From NCBI GenBank assembly GCA_011682665.1, contig JAACEG010000021.1, positions 1-12,155 of the forward strand: DNA of 12,155 bases, given 5' to 3'. The position numbers were made by a program, and so were the translations under genes. The notes below the pieces were generated by a model. The model made no database searches and was not told where the DNA came from. It was given only the letters and a program-made list of their open reading frames with translations. Of the stretch, positions 7,037-12,155 are shown one piece after another. This DNA is from Lysobacteraceae bacterium. Its GTDB lineage: Bacteria; Patescibacteriota; Patescibacteriia; JAACEG01. Every line of letters begins with the position of its first letter. Positions within the stretch are counted from its first letter, which is position 1.

Positions 7037-7588
7037 ATGATAGAAATTAGAATTCATGGCAGGGGCGGGCAAGGAGTTGTGACCGCAGCGGAGCTGATTG
7101 CCATAGCGGCTTTTTACGAAGGAAAGGAATCGCAGGCTTTTCCTAATTTTGGAGTGGAACGAAGAGGAGCGCCGATTGAGTCTTATGCTCGTATTAGTGA
7201 TCAGCCTATTAAATTAAGGTCTCAAATTTATGAGCCTGATTTTATAATTGTTCAAGATGACACCTTGTTCAGTATTATTGATTTATTTAAAGGAATTAAA
7301 AAAGATACAAAAATTATTATCAATACAAACAAAAAATTATCTTTAAAATTAGATGCTAAAAAAGAAAATATTTTATTTATCCCTGCGACAAAAATTGCTT
7401 TGGAAGTTTTAGGAAAACCAATTATAAATACTGTGATGCTTGGCGCGTTCGCCAAATTTTCTGAATTGATTAAACTTACCTCTATAGAAAAGGCTTTAAA
7501 AAGTAAATTTAGTGGAGAAATTTTAGAAAAAAATATCAAAGCCGCAAAACAAGGTTCAATCTTCGGACATCCGAAGGTCGAATCTTAA
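7037..7588 (+). CDS. porG: 2-oxoacid:ferredoxin oxidoreductase, gamma subunit
   Basis: The 183-residue protein has the usual length and pattern of the gamma subunit (POR domain III) of pyruvate or 2-oxoacid:ferredoxin oxidoreductase. The N-terminal HGRGGQGVVTAAE is at residues 7-19 and NFGVERRGAPIESYARI at about 37-53; the latter matches the strongly conserved FGxERRGAPV block. The complex turns a 2-oxoacid plus CoA into acyl-CoA, CO2 and reduced ferredoxin in the cytoplasm. The gene leads a cluster with porD 7 nt downstream and porA further on. A long repeat-rich leader precedes it, and no Shine-Dalgarno motif is seen. The C-terminus (GSIFGHPKVES) includes a small CTTCGG/CCGAAG hairpin at 7560-7575. 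The exact 2-oxoacid cannot be told from sequence alone. Confidence 0.93.
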   Translation: MIEIRIHGRGGQGVVTAAELIAIAAFYEGKESQAFPNFGVERRGAPIESYARISDQPIKLRSQIYEPDFIIVQDDTLFSIIDLFKGIKKDTKIIINTNKKLSLKLDAKKENILFIPATKIALEVLGKPIINTVMLGAFAKFSELIKLTSIEKALKSKFSGEILEKNIKAAKQGSIFGHPKVES

Positions 7589-7595
7589 AATTACT

Positions 7596-7871
7596 ATGAA
7601 ATATAATTTGGCTGTAAAGCCGGGAACAACTAAAAAAAATAAAACAGGCGGATGGCGGACATTCACGCCAACTTTTGACAAGGAAAAATGTATTGGTTGT
7701 GGAACTTGCGCGCGGATTTGCCCAGAAGGAATTTGTCGTCCTAATAAAAAAGGCAAAAAAAATAAGAAAGGCATAATTTATTATGAGCCAGATTTAGATT
7801 ATTGCAAAGGATGTGGGTTATGCGCTGAAAATTGCCCAGCGAAGGCAATAACAATGAAACTAGATAAATAA
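7596..7871 (+). CDS. porD: 2-oxoacid:ferredoxin oxidoreductase, delta (ferredoxin-like) subunit
   Basis: The 91-residue protein carries two [4Fe-4S] motifs: C32-x2-C35-x2-C38-x3-C42-P and C70-x2-C73-x2-C76-x3-C80-P. In this fold each cluster takes three cysteines from one motif and the fourth from the other. The TGGWRTFTPTFD segment before the first motif is typical of PorD. It passes electrons from the catalytic subunits to ferredoxin. A lysine-rich linker (residues 51-58, KKGKKNKK) separates the two motifs and is more basic than usual. The gene starts 7 nt after porG. Its stop lies 1 nt before the left end of the inverted-repeat-flanked GxxExxY cassette that parts it from porA. Confidence 0.94.
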   Translation: MKYNLAVKPGTTKKNKTGGWRTFTPTFDKEKCIGCGTCARICPEGICRPNKKGKKNKKGIIYYEPDLDYCKGCGLCAENCPAKAITMKLDK

Positions 7872-7872
7872 T

Positions 7873-7910
7873 GATGCTAATGACACGAATTATATGCGAA
7901 TGAGGCCAAT
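7873..7910 (-). repeat. Left inverted repeat of the GxxExxY cassette
   Basis: GCTAATGACACGAATTATAT and the following GCGAATGAGGCCAAT form the left flank, 1 nt after the porD stop. In reverse complement it matches the right flank at 8558-8592. Confidence 0.5.
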
Positions 7911-7915
7911 AAAAT

Positions 7916-8510
7916 ATGAGTGATAATTTAATATATAAAGATTTATTTTATAAAATTGTTGGAATATTTTTTGAAATACATAATGAGCTAGGCAGATATA
8001 AAAATGAAAAACAATATGCTGACAGATTTGAGCAAAAGTTAAAAGAAAATTCAATTAATTATTTAGGGGCTGGTGACGAGAGCGCTTTCGTCACGACCCC
8101 AGTTAGCCATCCGGCAACGGGGTAAAAATTTTTAGATTTTGAGGCAAATTTTTCAAATAATTTTTTTAGCCTACCCTAAGGTAAGGTAAAAAAATTTGAG
8201 GAAAATTTGGCCAAAATATGGAAATTGCAAAATTGCAGTAGAAATGGCTCTCGTCACCAGCCCCTGTTTAAGAGAACATCACATTTTACCATCGTTTGAT
8301 GGAGAAAAAAAGAATAGAAATATACCTGATTTTATAATAGAAAATAAAATTGTAATAGATTTTAAGGCAAAGATGATGATTACAAAAGATGATTATCCTC
8401 AAATGTAAAGATATTTAACTACTATTTAAAATAAATTAGGAATTATTGTTAATTTCAGGCAGAAATATTTAAAACCAAAACGAATAATAAATTCTGAAAT
8501 AAAGGAATAA
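7916..8510 (+). pseudogene. GxxExxY-family protein, broken by an insertion and two stops
   Basis: Codons 1-50 (7916-8065) read MSDNLIYKDLFYKIVGIFFE then IHNELGRYKNEKQYADRFEQ, the N-terminus of the GxxExxY family. A 199-bp element then intervenes. Translation resumes in the restored frame at 8271 with REHHILPSFDGEKKNRNIPD and FIIENKIVIDFKAK, the family's PD-(D/E)xK-like core (D, then D/E-x-K). At 8406-8408 a TAA replaces the expected Gln of QMQRYL; a second TAA (8436-8438) again sits where Gln is likely, and the frame continues GIIVNFRQKYLKPKRIINSE to the TAA at 8508-8510. The repaired protein would be 129 residues, close to the family norm of about 125. The family is of unproven function, with a nuclease-like fold predicted. 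Two separate kinds of damage make it very probably dead. Confidence 0.85.
8066..8264. mobile_element. 199-bp MITE-like fold-back element with perfect 18-bp terminal inverted repeats
   Basis: The left end GGGGCTGGTGACGAGAGC (8066-8083) is the exact reverse complement of the right end (8247-8264). Probable target duplications are TATTTA (8060-8065) and TGTTTA (8265-8270), 5 of 6 identical; the shorter TTTA is exact. Removing 8066-8270 rejoins the GxxExxY frame. The interior is also an inverted repeat: about 48 bp from 8127 onward pairs imperfectly with about 8180-8227 around TACCCTAAGGTA. The left arm adds two hairpins: a 22-bp palindrome at 8073-8094, and a bulged stem at 8096-8123 (ACCCC-GTT-GCC with GGC-AAC-GGGGT, loop ATCC). 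No transposase is encoded, so it would need one supplied in trans. No IS family could be assigned from the ends. Confidence 0.85.
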
Positions 8511-8532
8511 TACAAGTCCAATATGAATGATG

Positions 8533-8538
8533 TATAAT
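8533..8538 (+). promoter_or_regulatory. Weak candidate -10 element upstream of porA
   Basis: TATAAT lies 63 nt before the porA start and inside the GxxExxY cassette. No convincing -35 is found about 17 bp upstream. It may let porA be transcribed despite the insertion, but A/T-rich DNA yields such matches by chance. Confidence 0.25.
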
Positions 8539-8557
8539 GATAAATTGTAAATTGTTT

Positions 8558-8592
8558 ATTAGCGTCATTTGCATACATTTGCGTATTGGTGT
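8558..8592 (+). repeat. Right inverted repeat of the GxxExxY cassette
   Basis: ATTAGCGTCATTTGCATACA followed by TTTGCGTATTGGTG ends about 10 nt before the porA start. It is the counterpart of 7873-7910 in inverted orientation. Confidence 0.5.
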
Positions 8593-8601
8593 TATATTAA
8601 A

Positions 8602-9825
8602 ATGAGACAAATATTAGAAGGCTCAAGGGCAGTAGCCAAGACAATAAAATTAATTAAGCCGGCTGTTGTGAGCGCTTATCCAATTACGCCACAGACGCAT
8701 ATTGTTGAGGATTTGGCAAAATTTAAAGCAGACGGTGAAGCGAATTATGAATATGTGCGGGCTGAAAGTGAATTTGCCGCCGCCTCAATTGTTTTAGGAG
8801 CGTCAGCGACAGGAGTGAGAGTATATACGGCGACAAGTTCGCAAGGGTTGCTTTTAATGGAAGAGGTTATTTTTAATATTGCCGGAATGCGTTTACCTGT
8901 TGTTTTGACTTGCGCCAATCGTGGAGTGTCAGCCCCAATCACAATATGGAATGATCATCAAGATGTGATGGCTGTTCGTGATGCTGGTTGGATAACATTG
9001 TTTGCCGAGAATTCACAAGAAGCAGTTGATTTGCATTTATTAGCTTATAAAATAGCTGAAAAAATATTTGTACCTGTAATGGTTAATATTGACGGTTTTG
9101 TGTTGACTCATACTTATGAACCGGTTAAAATTCCAAGCCAAGCGCAAGTTAATAAATTTTTACCAAATTATCATCCAAAAAAAGGGACATATCTTGATGT
9201 GAAAAATCCGCGTACTTTTGGCGCTTTTGCGTCGCCTGCTTATTATATGGAAATTAGGCAGGAGCTTCATGAAGCAATTAGCAATAGCAAAGAACTAATC
9301 AAAAAAGAGATAAATAATTTGGAAAAAATAACTAAGCGAAATTACAAATTACAGATTATAAATTCTTTCCCTCGCCGGCAGAAAGGCAAATTACGAATTA
9401 TTGATAGTGGACTTGTGGAATACTATGGCCTAAGAAATCCAGAAATTATTTTTGTGGCAATGGGTTCAATGGTTGGAACCATAAAAGATTTTATTGATAG
9501 AAATGTTTTCTTTTTTGAAAAAAAAGGATCAAAGGGGATTTCTGCAGGCGTCTTAAAAGTTAGGAGTTTTAATCCTTTTCCATCAGATGATGTAAATAAA
9601 ATTCTAAACAAGGTAAAATTTGTAGCTGTTTTAGATAAAGATATTTCTTTAGGCAAAGAAGGAATTTTAGCGCAAGAAATTAAGGCTGTTGCTTTTAATA
9701 AAATAAAAGCGAAAATTCAAAGTTTTATTGTTGGCTTGGGCGGACGAGACATCACTGGCAAAACTTTAAATAATATAGTAGAATTAATTAAGAAAAAAGA
9801 TAATGAAGTTAAATTTGTGAGTTAA
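8602..9825 (+). CDS. porA: 2-oxoacid:ferredoxin oxidoreductase, alpha subunit
   Basis: The 407-residue protein starts at ATG 8602 (MRQILEGSRAVAKTIKLIKP), which matches the family N-terminus; an in-frame ATG at 8569 would add 11 residues encoded partly by the cassette's right repeat and is rejected. Domain I shows AYPITPQTHIVE, ESEFAAASIVLGASATGVRV, YTATSSQGLLLMEE and NRGVSAPITIWNDHQD, all typical of PorA. Domain II begins with PEIIFVAMGSMVGTIKDFID, and the C-terminus has GLGGRDIT. It forms the catalytic core with the TPP-binding beta subunit, which usually follows directly as porB; none is found here before the next gene. Residues about 247-268 look like an in-frame repeat-derived insert between the domains. 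porA is separated from porD by the 730-bp cassette. Confidence 0.93.
   Translation: MRQILEGSRAVAKTIKLIKPAVVSAYPITPQTHIVEDLAKFKADGEANYEYVRAESEFAAASIVLGASATGVRVYTATSSQGLLLMEEVIFNIAGMRLPVVLTCANRGVSAPITIWNDHQDVMAVRDAGWITLFAENSQEAVDLHLLAYKIAEKIFVPVMVNIDGFVLTHTYEPVKIPSQAQVNKFLPNYHPKKGTYLDVKNPRTFGAFASPAYYMEIRQELHEAISNSKELIKKEINNLEKITKRNYKLQIINSFPRRQKGKLRIIDSGLVEYYGLRNPEIIFVAMGSMVGTIKDFIDRNVFFFEKKGSKGISAGVLKVRSFNPFPSDDVNKILNKVKFVAVLDKDISLGKEGILAQEIKAVAFNKIKAKIQSFIVGLGGRDITGKTLNNIVELIKKKDNEVKFVS
9340..9405. repeat. Repeat-like in-frame insert within porA
   Basis: Codons 247-268 (NYKLQIINSFPRRQKGKLRI then ID) replace what is normally a short linker before the GLVEEY-like block. The DNA reads ATTACAAATTACAGATTATA, then a GC-rich core with GCCGGCAG, then AAATTACGAATTATTGAT. 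The 12-mer AATTACGAATTA is shared with the intergenic hairpin at 6747-6778. Both the base pattern and the position fit a palindromic element tolerated in a loop. Homologue alignment would be decisive. Confidence 0.4.
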
Positions 9826-9834
9826 AATCTAATC

Positions 9835-9936
9835 GTCATTGCGAGAAGGAACGACAAAGCCTGCTTGCCGTCCGGCAGGCAATCCCGAGGATTGGCGATA
9901 ATATTCATGGAATTACTTCGCTTCGCTCGCAAAGAC
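9835..9936. repeat. 102-bp inverted-repeat element with GTCATTGCGAG ends
   Basis: GTCATTGCGAG (9835-9845) is answered by CTCGCAAAGAC (9926-9936), 10 of 11 positions complementary. Inside are GAAGGAACGAC on the left, ACTTCGCTTCGCTCGC on the right, and a nested GCCTGC/GCAGGC hairpin (about 9859-9880) with GCCGTCCGGC at its tip. It fills the gap between porA and the pilin gene, in the place where porB would be expected. A shorter relative lies at 886-920. This is a REP/MITE-like dispersed repeat. Confidence 0.7.
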
Positions 9937-9958
9937 AGCCTAAAATTTAATTTATTTT

Positions 9959-10951
9959 ATGAATTATAAAAAAATAATTACAATTTTTTTATTTGCTCTA
10001 ATTTTTCAAAGTTTTTTATTTAGCGTGGTTTTAGCGTCAGATGTTATGTTTAAGCCCTCTGTTCCAATTCCTGGTGTTTCTAATATAAATGCTCCTGTTA
10101 ATCCAGATTTTTCAACTTTAACAAATTACATTGCTAATTTTTATAAATTCGCGATCGGTTTAACAGGAATTTTGGCTGTTATTATGGTGACACTTGGCGG
10201 AATGACCTGGCTTACAGCCGGTGGTAGCGCCACGCAAATTGGGAAAGCAAAGCAGATGATTATGGGTTCTATTGCCGGTTTGCTTCTGGCTTTGTTTTCT
10301 TACACTCTTTTATATAGTATTAATCCTGATATTGTTAATATGAAAATGGCTAAAGTTATTTCAGTATCAGGTCAAAGTATGAAAGGATGTGGTTGGCAAG
10401 TGAAAGAATGTAATCCTATTTCGCAAAAAGAAGCAAGCTATGAAAATTATTGTGGAAGTAAGCCTCAAATAGCAGGAGGCAAAGTTGATCCAGATATGAA
10501 ATATTGTTGTTGCAAAAAAGAAGGGTATAATCCAGGATGTTGTATTGTTTATAGAAATTCCAAGAGAGAAGAAGTAAAAGATTGTTTTGCTACAACTAGC
10601 GAATTTGCGTGTAAAGGAGAAAAAGATACAGAAGATACTACTAAAAATTATGATGCAAGAGTTTTTAAACCAGGATTTAATTGTAGTGATGTCTCTGGAG
10701 ATATATGTAAGGATTTTGGAAATGGTATTTGTATGCCTGCTGATGACAATCAAGAACCTTTAAAATCTTGCGGAAATGGCAACCATGTTTGTTGGGGAGG
10801 AAGATGCATTGATAATTGTTATCTTAAAGGAGAAGGTTCGGGGGTTTGTAGCGCAAATTCTAAAAGTCCTGGGATTCCATGTTGTGCGGGACCTAGTGCT
10901 TGTAAGCCTGATTGTCTTTATCATGATTGCGACAAGATATGCATAAAATAA
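9959..10951 (+). CDS. VirB2/TrbC-like pilin with a cysteine-rich C-terminal region
   Basis: The 330-residue protein has a signal peptide (about 1-26; KK then a hydrophobic core, probable cut after VLA at residue 26). Two membrane helices follow, near 62-84 and 96-119, joined by GGMTWLTAGGSATQIGKAKQ and ending LLYSINPDIV. This is the pattern of the VirB2/TrbC-type pilin proteins that are abundant in Parcubacteria. The remaining 187 residues (144-330) hold 24 cysteines, including CCC and two CC pairs, with no recognised domain and no lipobox. An even number of cysteines in an exported region suggests disulfides. It may be a surface or secretion-channel subunit with a rigid extracellular head; no other T4SS gene is in the window. 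A strong terminator follows 13 nt after the stop, so it ends a transcript. Confidence 0.8.
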   Translation: MNYKKIITIFLFALIFQSFLFSVVLASDVMFKPSVPIPGVSNINAPVNPDFSTLTNYIANFYKFAIGLTGILAVIMVTLGGMTWLTAGGSATQIGKAKQMIMGSIAGLLLALFSYTLLYSINPDIVNMKMAKVISVSGQSMKGCGWQVKECNPISQKEASYENYCGSKPQIAGGKVDPDMKYCCCKKEGYNPGCCIVYRNSKREEVKDCFATTSEFACKGEKDTEDTTKNYDARVFKPGFNCSDVSGDICKDFGNGICMPADDNQEPLKSCGNGNHVCWGGRCIDNCYLKGEGSGVCSANSKSPGIPCCAGPSACKPDCLYHDCDKICIK

Positions 10952-10964
10952 ATTAAAGATTTTT

Positions 10965-10992
10965 AAAACGCTTTATTTTAAAAGCGTTTTTT
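10965..10992 (+). terminator. Intrinsic terminator after the pilin gene
   Basis: A perfect 10-bp stem, AAAACGCTTT (10965-10974) and AAAGCGTTTT (10981-10990), with a 6-nt loop, runs into a T tract (TTTTTT with the stem end). It lies 13 nt after the pilin stop. Confidence 0.88.
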
Positions 10993-11034
10993 ATTTGCGG
11001 TTGATTTTAAAATAGTTTTAAGATAGTATAAAAA

Positions 11035-11040
11035 TATAAT
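11035..11040 (+). promoter_or_regulatory. Candidate -10 element for glmS
   Basis: TATAAT is found 43 nt after the terminator and 42 nt before the glmS start. A TTGATT at 11001-11006 is too far for a -35 of this box but would suit TAGTAT at 11024-11029 with 17-bp spacing. Either could be the promoter of a new transcript beginning with glmS. Confidence 0.4.
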
Positions 11041-11043
11041 TTG

Positions 11044-11067
11044 ATATTAAAAAATATTTTTTAATAT
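11044..11067. repeat. Perfect 24-bp A/T palindrome in the glmS leader
   Basis: The arms ATATTAAAAAAT and ATTTTTTAATAT are perfectly complementary and abut each other. It is placed right after the candidate -10 and 15 nt before the start codon. It could be an operator, a leader hairpin, or low-complexity chance. It is not a glmS ribozyme. Confidence 0.5.
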
Positions 11068-11082
11068 TTAATCTTTAAAGCT

Positions 11083-12155
11083 ATGTGTGGAATTATTGGT
11101 TATATTGGAAAAAATAAAGCGCAACCGATTTTGTTAGACGGATTAAAAAGAATGGAATACCGCGGATATGATAGCGCGGGGATTTCAGTTATGCATAAAG
11201 ACAAAATAGTCACTCTTAAATCAGTTGGCAAAATTTTAAATTTAGAAAATAAAATTAATAATAGCCGGTTAAATTCTCATCAAAAATTAAATTTTCAACA
11301 AGGAAAAATTGGCTTAGCGCATACCCGTTGGGCGACGCATGGAGAGCCAAGCGAAAAAAACGCCCATCCTCAAAAAGATTGCTCTGGCAATATTTTTATC
11401 GTCCACAATGGCATTATTGAAAATTATCAAGAATTAAAAAAACAACTTATTAAAAAGGGGCATCTCTTTCGATCTGATACTGATACAGAAGTAATCGCGC
11501 ATTTGATTGAAGAATTTAATAAAAAAGAGAATTTTAAAACAGCTGTTTTAAAAACGCTTAACTCTATAAAAGGAACTTATGGATTAGCCATTATCAATAA
11601 AAAAGAGCCTGATAAAATAATTGCTGCTCGTTTAGGAAGCCCTTTGCTTCTAGGACTTGGAGATAAAGAATATATTATTGCTTCTGATCCAGCAGCTATT
11701 ATTCGGCAGACTAATAAAGTAATTTATTTAAAAGATGGAGAGATAGCAATTATAAAAAATAACGATTATGAAATTATTAGTTTAAAAAATAAATTCACCC
11801 AACATAAAATTCATCAGATTGATTGGACAGAAGATAAAATTGAAAAGCAAGGATATGATCATTTTATGTTAAAGGAAATTTTTGAACAGCCCAAGACTAT
11901 CAAAGACGCCATTCGCGGACGATTAATTGTTAAAGATGGTAACGCGAAATTAGGCGGATTGGAAAATGTGGCTCATCAGCTTAAAACTATTGAAAAAATA
12001 ATAATAATTTCTTGTGGCACATCTTATTATGCTGGGTTAGTAGGAGAATATATGCTTGAAGAATATGCAGACATCCCAGTAGAAGTTGAGTATGCTAGCG
12101 AATTTCGTTATCGCAAGCCGATTTTAGATTCAAGAACTATTGTCTTAGCTATTTC
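11083..12155 (+). CDS. glmS: Glucosamine-6-phosphate synthase (isomerising), 5' part
   Basis: The ATG at 11083 opens a frame that runs off the window, with 357 whole codons of an expected 600 or so. The start MCGIIGYIG places the nucleophile Cys2 of class II glutamine amidotransferases right after Met. Further marks are MEYRGYDSAGISV, HTRWATHGEPSEKNAHPQ, VHNGIIENYQELKK and SDTDTEVIAHLI in the glutaminase domain (about 1-215). The first SIS domain has begun, with ISCGTSYYAG at about 309-318. The enzyme makes glucosamine-6-phosphate from fructose-6-phosphate and glutamine, the first step to UDP-GlcNAc for peptidoglycan and surface glycans. It follows a terminator and has its own candidate promoter. 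No Shine-Dalgarno motif is seen. Confidence 0.97.
   Translation, partial: MCGIIGYIGKNKAQPILLDGLKRMEYRGYDSAGISVMHKDKIVTLKSVGKILNLENKINNSRLNSHQKLNFQQGKIGLAHTRWATHGEPSEKNAHPQKDCSGNIFIVHNGIIENYQELKKQLIKKGHLFRSDTDTEVIAHLIEEFNKKENFKTAVLKTLNSIKGTYGLAIINKKEPDKIIAARLGSPLLLGLGDKEYIIASDPAAIIRQTNKVIYLKDGEIAIIKNNDYEIISLKNKFTQHKIHQIDWTEDKIEKQGYDHFMLKEIFEQPKTIKDAIRGRLIVKDGNAKLGGLENVAHQLKTIEKIIIISCGTSYYAGLVGEYMLEEYADIPVEVEYASEFRYRKPILDSRTIVLAI

Larger units (their letters stand above)
7873..8592. mobile_element. Putative mobile cassette: GxxExxY gene between inverted repeats
   Basis: The left flank (7873-7910), read in reverse complement, begins ATTGGCCTCATTCGCATATA; the right flank (8558-8592) begins ATTAGCGTCATTTGCATACA. 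By eye 16 of these 20 positions agree, and with a small gap the match goes on for about 15 more. The flanks surround the GxxExxY pseudogene and almost exactly fill the porD-porA gap (7872-8601), which in normal por operons is a few bases. This is what insertion of a discrete unit would look like. No transposase is present. That GxxExxY genes move as such units is my inference, from the flanks and from their scattered occurrence. Confidence 0.55.

Noticed and set aside
8066..8123. Structured RNA such as a SAM-type riboswitch, suggested by the GGCAAC string and stacked hairpins
   Set aside because: The hairpins are bounded by perfect terminal inverted repeats and sit inside a gene; the conserved SAM-riboswitch cores are not seen.
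8196..8408. Separate small gene starting at ATG 8196
   Set aside because: Its first 25 codons come from the MITE-like element; the rest is the second half of the GxxExxY remnant.
8569..8601. Earlier ATG for porA
   Set aside because: The extra 11 residues are encoded partly by the cassette's right repeat and have no match to the family N-terminus, whereas MRQILEGSRAVA does.
11000..11082. glmS ribozyme in the glmS leader
   Set aside because: The leader is only about 90 nt and nearly pure A/T; the ribozyme's conserved GC-rich core and pseudoknots are absent.
1..12155. tRNA or rRNA genes
   Set aside because: No cloverleaf with a GTTCRA-type T-loop or rRNA segment was recognised in the gaps on either strand.

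Overview
The window is an AT-rich, gene-dense bacterial segment with all genes on the + strand. Several traits fit a Candidatus Patescibacteria (CPR, Parcubacteria-like) genome: small genes in short operons, almost no Shine-Dalgarno motifs, TAA as the stop of all ten intact genes whose end is visible, a VirB2/TrbC-like pilin with a cysteine-rich tail, a 2-oxoacid:ferredoxin oxidoreductase, and many short palindromic intergenic repeats. The lineage is inferred from this style; no marker phylogeny was possible.

Layout. 1-846: the 3' part of an Asp-box (BNR) beta-propeller protein. 970-3869: housekeeping and membrane genes, namely ribosome recycling factor (frr), an RseP-type site-2 protease, and a DUF21/CBS (CNNM/CorC-like) membrane protein. 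3969-6647: two paralogous MacB/FtsX-type ABC permeases in tandem, with no ATPase in view. 6648-7036: a gene-free stretch holding a candidate promoter, a small hairpin and two copies of a GC-rich palindromic repeat. 7037-9825: 2-oxoacid:ferredoxin oxidoreductase genes gamma (porG), delta (porD) and alpha (porA); no beta (porB, TPP-binding) gene is present. 9959-10951: a VirB2/TrbC-like pilin with 24 cysteines in its C-terminal part, ending at a clear intrinsic terminator. 11083 to the edge: the start of glmS.

The most interesting part is 7872-8601, between porD and porA. It holds a dead GxxExxY-family gene. The gene is flanked by diverged inverted repeats that almost exactly fill the porD-porA gap, as if the gene and its flanks moved as one cassette. 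The gene is itself interrupted by a 199-bp element with perfect 18-bp terminal inverted repeats, a fold-back interior and a probable target duplication. Removing the element restores the GxxExxY reading frame; two later in-frame TAA codons stand where glutamine is expected. This is therefore a nested insertion, a MITE inside a mobile-looking gene inside a metabolic operon.

At least four other palindromic repeat families appear: a TACCCC/GGGGTA family (four copies), a GTCATTGCGAG family (two), an AATTACGAATTA family (one intergenic, one apparently in frame within porA), and an A/T-rich IR between the two permeases. Some small hairpins sit inside larger ones, so recursive insertion of palindromes seems to shape the intergenic DNA here.
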